Shown in pieces: positions 1 to 4,333 of a stretch of 6,425 nt of DNA (its first letter is position 1; every line of letters starts with the position of its first letter). The notes under the pieces are model-generated. The model was given only the letters and a program-made list of their open reading frames with translations. It searched no databases and was not told where the DNA came from. The DNA lies in NCBI GenBank assembly GCA_016790385.1, contig JAEUNV010000018.1, forward strand, positions 1-6,425, read 5' to 3'. This DNA is from Zoogloea sp. (GTDB lineage Bacteria; Pseudomonadota; Gammaproteobacteria; Burkholderiales; Rhodocyclaceae). Position numbers and translations under genes: made by a program.

Positions 1-1
1 C

Positions 2-175
2 CTGATCGTCACCTGTCGTTTGCACGGCATCGATCCCTATGACTATCTGGTCGACGTGCTTCAGCGCGTCGGCCAACACCCCGCTGCCGACGTCCACCTG
101 CTCACCCCCAGGCTGTGGAAGACCCACTTCGCCGCCAGCCCCCTTCGCTCCGATCTCTACTCCATCGGAAAATAG
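2..175 (+). CDS. tnpC: IS66-family transposase TnpC, C-terminal 57 residues (partial at the window edge)
   Basis: The frame is open from base 2 to TAG at 173-175. It encodes the conserved IS66 transposase C-terminus, with CRLHGIDPYDYLVDVL, then QHPAADVHLLTPRLWK and the end DLYSIGK. This matches the IS66 C-terminal domain, recognisable by the HGIDPYxYLxDVL core. TnpC is the DDE-type transposase of the family and is about 500 residues long when complete. The DDE catalytic residues lie upstream and are not visible. The stop codon is 31 bp inside the right terminal repeat, as expected for this family. Whether the gene is intact to the left cannot be judged. Confidence 0.9.
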   Translation: MIVTCRLHGIDPYDYLVDVLQRVGQHPAADVHLLTPRLWKTHFAASPLRSDLYSIGK

Positions 176-186
176 CGGGCAATTAC

Positions 187-206
187 GCCGCTGGCTTAAC
201 GCTTAC
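187..206 (-). repeat. Right terminal inverted repeat of the IS66 element
   Basis: Read from the outer edge (206) inward it is GTAAGCGTTAAGCCAGCGGC. The GTAAGCG start is characteristic of IS66-family ends. The outer boundary is supported by the break in istB homology at exactly 206/207. The inner boundary is approximate because the matching left repeat is not in the window. Confidence 0.75.
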
Positions 207-575
207 GCAGTGCCCGAGGGCCTGGGCCAGGTGGCTCTTGCCGGTGCCGCAGGGGCCAACGATGAGCACCGGGGCCTTCTCCTGGATGTAGCGGCCGGTG
301 GCCAGATCATGGACCAGCGCCCGATTGGTCGAGGGCAGTCGGTCGAACTCAAAGCCTTCGAGGGTCTTGGTAGCCCGGAAAGCCGCGCGGCGCAGCCGAG
401 TTGAGAATTTCTTCTGTTCGCGTCGGGCCACCTCGTCCTGGATCAGCAAGGCGAGGAACTCGGTGTAGGCGAGCTTGGCGTCGATGGCCTGGCGGTTGCG
501 GGCCTCGAGAGAATCGAGGATGCCCGACAGACGCAGCTGCTTCAGTTGGGGGGCCAGTTCGGTGGCGGGATTCAT
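207..575 (-). pseudogene. istB: IS21-family helper ATPase IstB, 5' part, interrupted by the IS66 insertion
   Basis: IstB is the AAA+ ATPase that works with the IstA transposase to select and remodel target DNA. The first 123 codons are preserved, starting MNPATELAPQLKQLRLSGIL, through the LEARNRQA and EFLALLIQDE segments of the helical N-terminal domain, to the Walker A motif GPCGTGKSHLAQALGHC (residues 107-123). A complete IstB is about 250 residues. Here Walker B, the sensor motifs and the rest are cut off. After Cys123 the frame runs into the IS66 terminal repeat, adding VSVKPAA and stopping at 183-185. The ATG at 573-575 has a good ribosome site, AAGGAG (583-588), 7 nt upstream. It follows istA by 46 nt in the usual istA-istB order. 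The product could be made but should lack ATPase activity. Confidence 0.92.
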
Positions 576-597
576 GGTGCAACTCCTTGGGGATGGA

Positions 598-618
598 GAG
601 ACGCCAGGATGGCGTCTC
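598..618 (-). other. Perfect 8-bp hairpin between istA and istB
   Basis: GAGACGCC (598-605) and GGCGTCTC (611-618) form a perfect 8-bp stem with a 5-nt loop. It lies in the 46-nt gap between the istA stop (622-624) and the istB ribosome site (583-588). In the istA-istB transcript the stem would end 9 nt before AAGGAG. It lacks a U-run, so a role in translation or mRNA stability is more likely than termination. Function is inference. Confidence 0.5.
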
Positions 619-621
619 GGG

Positions 622-1491
622 TCAGTGAATCGAAGGGGGTTCGTCGGCGAAGAGGCTTGCTGTGCCGCGGGCGAAGCGGGCCCGGCCCGCGTAGGGCTCG
701 GGGCTGATCAAGCCGCTGGCGGGAAGCAGGTCGTGGCCGCCGACGAGGATGGTCTTGACGGTGCGGTAGTGCGGGCTGTCGTGGGCGAGCGCCCGCCCAC
801 AGGCGGCCTCGAGCCGCCCGGCGCCGTACTTGGCCTTCAGGTGAAGGACGCCCTGCGCGGCGCGCAGCCGCTCGGAGATGCGGTCCGAGAGCAGCCGCTG
901 GATGAGCCCGGCACAGGCCGGCCCGATATCGGCGGCCTGCTGCAGACACCAGGCGCGATCATGGGCGAAGAAGCTGCGGGCCTCGGGCGGCAGATGATCC
1001 GTGACAGTACGCCGCTCGCCGGGCCGGCGGCTACGGGCGTGGATGGCCACCGGCTGGAAGTCCTGATAGAGCGTCACCACGCTGTCGGTGGCGCGCAGCC
1101 ACAGGCGCTTGCCCACCAGCGCGAAGGGCGCCGAGTAGAGGGCGCGCTCGAAACTCACGTGGCAGTCCCGATGCACCGCCACCTGGTGCCAGGTGCCCAG
1201 ATCCGGCGGCACCGCCGGCAGGGGCAACAGCAGCGCGCGCTCCACCGTGAAGCTCTCCAGCGGCTTGATGCGGGTCGTGCCGTGGATGCGCTGCCCGGCC
1301 ACTTGCAGCACCCAGTCGCGCACCTGGGCATTGATGTCGGCCATGTCCCGGAAGCTGCGGGTGGGCAGGAAGTTTCCCTTCACGTACTTCACGCCGGCCT
1401 CAACGATGCCCTTCTTCTGCGGATCCCGCGGCGGGCAGGCATCAATGCGAAAGCCGTAGCCCTCCGCACACTCGGCGTAGGCCCGCTGCAC
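622..1491 (-). pseudogene. istA: IS21-family transposase IstA, C-terminal 289 residues (5' half deleted)
   Basis: IstA is the DDE-type transposase of IS21 elements. Homology starts near VQRAYAECAEGYGF (about 1491) and continues through DACPPRDPQKKGIVEAGVKYVKGN, whose GIVE glutamate is probably the last acidic residue of the DDE triad. It ends with the beta-barrel region characteristic of Mu/IS21 transposase C-termini (SFERALYSAPFALVGKRLWL). The helix-turn-helix DNA-binding domain and the first two catalytic aspartates are missing, so it cannot be active. The frame stays open upstream to an ATG at 1657-1659, but those 56 codons are antisense to the hydratase fragment and terminator and are not istA. 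The stop is TGA at 622-624, 46 nt before istB. Confidence 0.9.
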
Positions 1492-1603
1492 CATCAAGGA
1501 ACTCGTTCCCGAAAAGCGCAAGGCCAAGTTCGACACCGTATGCACGGTGAAGGGCAAGGTTGTGCTGGAAGGCGAAGCGGAGATCATGGTGCCGAAGCGC
1601 TGA
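1490..1603 (+). pseudogene. 3' remnant of a MaoC/PhaJ-like (R)-specific enoyl-CoA hydratase gene
   Basis: The plus-strand frame after the istA junction reads TIKELVPEKRKAKFDT, then GKVVLEGEAEIMVPKR and TGA at 1601-1603. The pattern 'V/IKELxPEKxxxxFxTxCxVxGKVVxxGEAExMVPxR' is the last beta-strand region of MaoC-type hydratases, such as the PhaJ-like enzymes that feed (R)-3-hydroxyacyl-CoA into polyhydroxyalkanoate synthesis. Only about 38 of roughly 140-160 codons remain; the hot-dog fold core and its catalytic Asp/His region are gone. The in-frame TAG at 1478-1480 lies in istA antisense DNA, so the junction is about 1488-1492. The good terminator 24 nt downstream suggests it was the last gene of its transcript. 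The family assignment rests on a short segment. Confidence 0.7.
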
Positions 1604-1627
1604 GCGTTTCGACCATCGCGTGACCCG

Positions 1628-1653
1628 GGGGGCCGATATGCGTATCGGCCCCC
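1628..1653. terminator. Strong intrinsic terminator hairpin between convergent genes
   Basis: GGGGGCCGATA (1628-1638) pairs perfectly with TATCGGCCCCC (1643-1653) across a TGCG loop, giving an 11-bp GC-rich stem. On the plus strand it is followed by TGTCATT, a weak U-tract. It lies 24 nt after the hydratase stop and 53 nt beyond the end of the minus-strand PEP-CTERM gene. It probably ends plus-strand transcription and may also block transcription from the other side, though no T-run follows on the minus strand. Confidence 0.8.
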
Positions 1654-1706
1654 TGTCATTCCGGGGTGAGGGAAGCGGCCGGCCGGGTTCGACCGGCAGG
1701 TGCCGC

Positions 1707-2342
1707 TCAGGCGGGCATGCCCGTCCGGCGTTTGAGCAGGCCAAGCCCGGCGAGGGCGGTCAGGGCCAGGGTGCCGGGCTCGGGAACGGCATGCCCGACG
1801 ATCCGGTAGGTGAATTGATCAAAAAAGCCATTGGGCGCCGTGCCGTCGAGCGTGAAGTTCTGCCCGTCGTAGCTGCCGGCAATACCGCCAAACGGGCCCA
1901 TGGACATGCAGGTGGACCCCTGAACGAAGAACAGGCTGCAAGGATCGGCGCTGCCCGCGAAGGAGGTTCCGTTCATTACGCCGGGAAAGTCCGGGAAGCG
2001 GAAGCCCAGTCCGTCGGCACCGTGAAGGTCGACGGAAACGGGTGTCAGCCGAAGCAGATCCAGTTCGATGGTCGTGACAGTGGGGAAGAAGCTGACCGCG
2101 AAGCTCTCGGTCTGCACATTGGCATCAAAGATGCCGGACAGCGTGAAAGTCTGTACCGGAGGGGGATTGCAGCCGGACGGATCGCAGATGATGAAATTGC
2201 TGGTATGGGTGGCATAGCTCTGGCTGGCATCAATCTCGATCAGACGCGCCTGTGCCTGAGGCGCCATGGCGGCGAGGAGTCCGGCAGCGATGCCCGATGC
2301 GATGCGCAGTCTTGCGGCGATGGTTCTGGGTTTCGGGGTCAA
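1707..2342 (-). CDS. Secreted PEP-CTERM sorting-domain protein, 211 aa
   Basis: The protein is exported and probably anchored or released at the surface by an exosortase (EpsH/XrtA type), typically in exopolysaccharide- or floc-forming bacteria. Residues 1-32 form a Sec signal peptide: basic MTPKPRTIAARLR, a hydrophobic core IASGIAAGLLAAM, and a likely AQA/R cleavage. Residues 186-211 are a canonical PEP-CTERM tail: VPEPG, the hydrophobic stretch TLALTALAGLGLL, then KRR. The 150-residue body has no family I recognise; it is rich in beta-prone, Gly/Asn/Phe segments and has four cysteines (53, 58, 135, 145) that could form disulfides. The start is TTG at 2340-2342: no ATG or GTG follows the upstream in-frame stop before it, AAGGAA lies 6 nt upstream, and it gives a complete signal peptide. 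Control appears to be sigma-54 dependent. No exosortase gene is in the window. Confidence 0.9.
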   Translation of the reverse strand: MTPKPRTIAARLRIASGIAAGLLAAMAPQAQARLIEIDASQSYATHTSNFIICDPSGCNPPPVQTFTLSGIFDANVQTESFAVSFFPTVTTIELDLLRLTPVSVDLHGADGLGFRFPDFPGVMNGTSFAGSADPCSLFFVQGSTCMSMGPFGGIAGSYDGQNFTLDGTAPNGFFDQFTYRIVGHAVPEPGTLALTALAGLGLLKRRTGMPA

Positions 2343-2348
2343 GTGATA

Positions 2349-2354
2349 TTCCTT
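2349..2354 (-). promoter_or_regulatory. Ribosome binding site supporting the TTG start of the PEP-CTERM gene
   Basis: On the minus strand AAGGAA precedes TTG (2340-2342) by 6 nt. This decides the start, since an automatic caller restricted to ATG would cut off the signal peptide. Confidence 0.7.
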
Positions 2355-2375
2355 GTCGATATTTCGGGGGTGTCA

Positions 2376-2390
2376 GGATCAGAATGATCC
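2376..2390. promoter_or_regulatory. Dyad in the PEP-CTERM leader, possible operator or RNA stem
   Basis: GGATCA (2376-2381) and TGATCC (2385-2390) are a perfect 6-bp inverted repeat with a 3-nt centre. If transcription starts near 2393, as the -24/-12 element predicts, the dyad falls at about +4 to +18 of the transcript. It could be an operator or a 5' stem. No regulator is identified. Confidence 0.4.
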
Positions 2391-2403
2391 GGCCGACGGC
2401 ACA

Positions 2404-2420
2404 TGCAAAGGGCATGCCAA
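2404..2420 (-). promoter_or_regulatory. Sigma-54 (RpoN) -24/-12 promoter of the PEP-CTERM gene
   Basis: The minus strand reads TTGGCATGCCCTTTGCA, against the consensus YTGGCACGRNNNTTGCW. Twelve of the 14 defined positions match, including the essential GG (2418-2417) and GC (2406-2405) spaced by exactly 10 nt. Transcription would start near 2393, giving a leader of about 50 nt before the TTG start. PEP-CTERM genes in EPS-forming betaproteobacteria such as Zoogloea are known to depend on RpoN and the PrsK/PrsR two-component pair, so the match makes biological sense. It is a sequence prediction only. Confidence 0.7.
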
Positions 2421-2470
2421 GCGTCCGGCAGCCCGCCAGTGCTGGTATTGCGCAGTCCGAGGCGGAGGGG

Positions 2471-2495
2471 GGCAGATCAAACTGTAAGTTCTGCC
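2471..2495. promoter_or_regulatory. Dyad upstream of the sigma-54 promoter, candidate enhancer-binding-protein site
   Basis: GGCAGA (2471-2476) and TCTGCC (2490-2495) form a perfect 6-bp inverted repeat with a 13-nt spacer, and some inner positions are also symmetric (9 of 12 pairs overall). It is centred about 90 nt upstream of the predicted start (2393), the usual place for a sigma-54 activator site. PrsR is the natural candidate by analogy with other PEP-CTERM genes, but its binding sequence is not known to me. The rest of the 2343-2541 intergenic region shows no other feature I can support; there is no clear terminator for the upstream LysR gene. Confidence 0.45.
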
Positions 2496-2541
2496 GACAC
2501 CTTGGGGGTAACCCGGCGTGCGCATTGCCAGACGGCTGTCG

Positions 2542-3489
2542 TCATCCCTGTTTCCAGGTGACCAGCGCTTTCCGTGTTACCGGGTCGGCAAGACGTGACA
2601 GCCACCAGGCGAGCGCATTGCCCGGCGTCGCAGCGGATTTTCGCCATGCGTAACTGATATTGAGCGTGCGCGGTTTCAGGCTGACCGCCGGGGTAACGAG
2701 TCTGCCTGCCTCGATGTGAGGTCGGGCCAGCCCCTCCGGCAGAAAGCCCACACCAATCCCCCTCAGCTGTGCGTCCAGTTTCTCGGCGAGCCCCGGGACG
2801 GTGAAGACGTCCTGCCCGCCCAGCAGGCCGATGGTGAGCCCCTTGCCCCGCGAAGCCGAGTCGGCGACGGCCACCGCGCGATGACGTGCGATGGCCTCCT
2901 CATTCAGCGGGGAGGTGGCTCGGGCCAGCGGATGATGCGGAGCAACCGCAAATATGAAGGGCTGACTGCCCAGGGGCAGGGTGTTCACGTCTTCGGGCAA
3001 CAGCGTTTCGGACACGACACCGATGGCCAGGTCGGCGTGCCCCGACGTGAGGGCTTCCAGGGTTCCGGACAGGACTTCATCACGCAGGCGCAGGCGCGTG
3101 GGCGGATTGAGGGCGAAAAAGGATTCGCAGAGTTCGAACAGGGTGGTCCGATTGATGACCCCGTCCACGGACAAGGTGAGCTGGGCCTCCCAGCCGGTGG
3201 CGACGCGCTTCACCCGGTTGGCGATCACGTCCAGTTCCGCAAGCAGGCGCGCCCCTTCCTTCAAGAGTTCGGTTCCTGCCGGTGTCAGCCGGGCCTGTCG
3301 CGAACTCCGGTCGAAAAGGAGCACATCGAGCGCATCTTCGATCTGCCGGACCCGGTAGGTCAGCGCGCTCGGCACCAGGCCGCTTTCCCGCGCCGCCGCG
3401 GCAAAACTGCCGGCCTCGTTGATGCGTTGCAGCATGAGCAGTGCTTCCGGCGTGAGCACGTCGCGTGGGGAGAGGCGGGGTCTGGGCAT
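2542..3489 (-). CDS. LysR-family transcriptional regulator, YhaJ-like, 315 aa
   Basis: This is a full-length LysR-type regulator. Residues 11-70 form the winged helix-turn-helix (LTPEALLMLQRINEAGSFAAAA, recognition region VPSALTYRVRQIEDALDVLLFDRS), followed by a linker helix (about 72-98) and the two-lobed effector domain (about 102-305). Features such as GWEAQL (99-104), the AVAVADSASR segment (205-214) and SYAWRKS (279-285) resemble E. coli YhaJ, which responds to quinol-like compounds. It is divergent from a flavodoxin-fold quinone-reductase-like gene, the classic layout for a LysR regulator and its target. The ATG at 3487-3489 has no clear ribosome site. A putative promoter (TTGACG, 16 nt, TTGAAT) would put the start of transcription only about 8 nt upstream, so a very short leader is possible. 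A LysR box at 3504-3520 overlaps that promoter, suggesting autorepression. The effector is unknown. Confidence 0.92.
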   Translation of the reverse strand: MPRPRLSPRDVLTPEALLMLQRINEAGSFAAAARESGLVPSALTYRVRQIEDALDVLLFDRSSRQARLTPAGTELLKEGARLLAELDVIANRVKRVATGWEAQLTLSVDGVINRTTLFELCESFFALNPPTRLRLRDEVLSGTLEALTSGHADLAIGVVSETLLPEDVNTLPLGSQPFIFAVAPHHPLARATSPLNEEAIARHRAVAVADSASRGKGLTIGLLGGQDVFTVPGLAEKLDAQLRGIGVGFLPEGLARPHIEAGRLVTPAVSLKPRTLNISYAWRKSAATPGNALAWWLSRLADPVTRKALVTWKQG

Positions 3490-3503
3490 GGCGAGGGCTA
3501 TTC

Positions 3504-3520
3504 ATTCAATTGGTTTGAAT
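3504..3520. promoter_or_regulatory. LysR-type operator (T-N11-A box) in the divergent intergenic region
   Basis: ATTCAA (3504-3509), TTGGT, TTGAAT (3515-3520) is a perfect 6-bp inverted repeat with a 5-nt centre. It contains the canonical LysR motif T-N11-A (T3506 to A3518). It lies 15 nt upstream of the LysR start and 220 nt upstream of the flavodoxin gene. Its position over the regulator's predicted -10 fits autorepression. A weak -10-like TAGACT at 3564-3569 would put this box near -64 of a rightward start, the usual recognition-site position for activation. Confidence 0.7.
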
Positions 3521-3531
3521 GGTGCCGTCAA
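3504..3531 (-). promoter_or_regulatory. Putative sigma-70 promoter of the LysR gene
   Basis: On the minus strand TTGACG (3531-3526, 5 of 6 to consensus) is followed after 16 nt by TTGAAT (3509-3504, 4 of 6). Transcription would start near 3497, leaving about 8 nt before the ATG. The -10 is one half of the LysR box. Confidence 0.35.
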
Positions 3532-3642
3532 AGCGCCCCGTCGTCCACAGCCCTGCCCGGGCTTAGACTGGATCTCACTGCCGGGGATCACCCGCAGCAG
3601 GCCTCGGACCGACAGGTGCCCCATGTCAGCCAAAGCCGTCGG

Positions 3643-3676
3643 CGGCTCCGCTGAGCCCGGCGGCGATCCGGAGCCG
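3643..3676 (+). other. 8-bp inverted repeat in the leader region of the flavodoxin-like gene
   Basis: CGGCTCCG (3643-3650) and CGGAGCCG (3669-3676) are perfectly complementary across 18 nt. This lies in the 251-bp region 3490-3740, which otherwise holds the LysR box and putative promoters but no convincing gene. It could form a leader hairpin 64 nt before the start codon. GC-rich DNA makes chance pairing common. Confidence 0.25.
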
Positions 3677-3740
3677 GCTGTCGATCCCGGGTACCGACCC
3701 GACCGAGCCCCACTCTCCCAACCTTGATCAGGAGTTCCAA

Positions 3741-4295
3741 ATGACAAAAATCGCCGTTGTCTTCCATTCCGGCTATGGCCATACCCTGCGTCTCGCCGAG
3801 GCCGTTGCGGCCGGCGCAGGTGCCCAGCTGATTCCCGTCGACGCGGAGGGCAATCTGCCCGAAGGTGGCTGGGACAGCCTCAACGCTGCCGATGCGATCA
3901 TCTTCGGGAGCCCGACCTACATGGGCACGGTGAGCTGGCAATTCAAGAAATTTGCAGATGCCAGCAGCAAGGCCTGGTTCACCCAGGCGTGGAAGGACAA
4001 GATCTTCGCCGGCTTCACCAATAGCGCCACCATGAACGGCGACAAGCTGTCCACGCTGCACTACCTGTTTACGCTGGCCATGCAGCACAGTGGCATATGG
4101 GTGGGCACCGGTTTGATGCCTTCCAACACGAAAGCCGCTGACCGCAACGACGTGAACTACGTGGGTTCGTTCAGCGGGGCCATGGCCCAGTCGCCCTCCG
4201 ACGCCAGTCCCGATGAGATGCCCCCCGGCGATCTGGAAACCGCCCGACTCTTCGGTCAGCGTGTGGCAACGGTGACAGCGCAGTTCAAGGGCTGA
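3741..4295 (+). CDS. Flavodoxin-family protein, WrbA-like, probable NAD(P)H:quinone or FMN-dependent reductase, 184 aa
   Basis: This is a cytoplasmic flavodoxin-fold protein expected to bind FMN and reduce quinones or a related acceptor. The beta-strand MTKIAVVFHS leads into the phosphate-binding loop HSGYGHT (9-15), comparable to the SMYGH loop of WrbA. GSPTYMGTVSWQFKKF (56-71) corresponds to the WrbA GTPTRFG-type flavin loop, and AGFTNSATMNGDKLSTL (90-106) to the segment that in WrbA reads FTSTGTQHGGQETT. The usual His-Gly-Gly-Gln-Glu is replaced by Met-Asn-Gly-Asp-Lys, so it is a relative and not WrbA itself. The C-terminus PPGDLETARLFGQRVATVTAQ is typical of the family. It has a strong ribosome site AGGAG (3730-3734), 6 nt before ATG. 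It is divergent from a LysR regulator that probably controls it, consistent with a quinone or electrophile stress role (inference). Confidence 0.9.
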   Translation: MTKIAVVFHSGYGHTLRLAEAVAAGAGAQLIPVDAEGNLPEGGWDSLNAADAIIFGSPTYMGTVSWQFKKFADASSKAWFTQAWKDKIFAGFTNSATMNGDKLSTLHYLFTLAMQHSGIWVGTGLMPSNTKAADRNDVNYVGSFSGAMAQSPSDASPDEMPPGDLETARLFGQRVATVTAQFKG

Positions 4296-4333
4296 CGCTG
4301 ACGCGGACAGGGGGCGGTTCAGGCCTTGAACTG
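4281..4333. terminator. Inverted repeat spanning the ends of two convergent genes, likely bidirectional 3' hairpin
   Basis: CAGTTCAAGGGCTGA (4281-4295) is complementary to TCAGGCCTTGAACTG (4319-4333) at 14 of 15 positions, and two more pairs form just outside after one mismatch. The 23-nt loop is the whole intergenic gap. Each arm is the last four codons and stop of one gene (QFKG-stop and QFKA-stop). Either transcript would end in this hairpin. It lacks a U-tract, so it may act more as a 3' stabilising structure than as a classic terminator. Confidence 0.5.

Larger units (their letters stand above)
1..206 (+). mobile_element. Right end of an IS66-family insertion sequence
   Basis: This segment holds the 3' end of tnpC followed by a short non-coding tail ending in CGCTTAC at 200-206. 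Read inward from the outside, that end is GTAAGCGTTAAGCC, which fits the GTAA(GCG) start typical of IS66-family terminal repeats. The outer edge is fixed independently, because the interrupted istB reading frame is intact right up to base 207. The element is oriented left to right, opposite to the IS21 remnant it entered. Everything further left (tnpA, tnpB, most of tnpC, left repeat) lies outside the window. IS66 elements usually make an 8-bp target duplication, so 207-214 (GCAGTGCC) should also flank the unseen left end. Confidence 0.85.
207..1491 (-). mobile_element. IS21-family element remnant (istA 3' half plus istB 5' half)
   Basis: Two adjacent minus-strand frames in the order istA-istB mark an IS21-family element. 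Neither terminal repeat is present. The istB side is cut by the IS66 insertion at 206/207, and the istA side ends in mid-gene at about 1489-1491, where a MaoC-like gene fragment on the opposite strand begins. Both remaining frames lack internal stops or frameshifts, so the damage looks fairly recent. The left half of the element (5' istA and its terminal repeat) has been deleted, since an intact insertion would meet the host gene at a terminal repeat. Confidence 0.85.

Noticed and set aside
475..1623. Long plus-strand open frame of 382 codons across the IS21 remnant
   Set aside because: It is antisense to clear istA/istB homology, crosses the istA-hydratase junction, and its translation is low-complexity Arg/Gly/Ala-rich without any recognisable domain.
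1492..1659. The 56 codons upstream of istA homology in the same minus-strand frame, including an ATG at 1657
   Set aside because: They are antisense to the hydratase tail and terminator and show no transposase similarity; the frame is open by chance after the deletion.
1711..1722. Palindrome CGGGCATGCCCG near the 3' end of the PEP-CTERM gene
   Set aside because: It lies in coding sequence with no loop and no partner site; chance palindromes are common at this GC content.
1560..2387. Plus-strand open frame of 275 codons over the PEP-CTERM gene
   Set aside because: It runs through the terminator hairpin and is antisense to a protein with a signal peptide and PEP-CTERM tail; no domain is recognisable in the product.
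3511..3527. GG-N10-GC spacing on the plus strand that could suggest a sigma-54 promoter for the flavodoxin-like gene
   Set aside because: Only the GG/GC spacing fits; the CAC of the -24 element and TT of the -12 element are poor, and the site lies over the LysR box.
2716..3654. Plus-strand open frame of 312 codons opposite the LysR gene
   Set aside because: It is the antisense shadow of a well-conserved LysR regulator, as expected in high-GC DNA.
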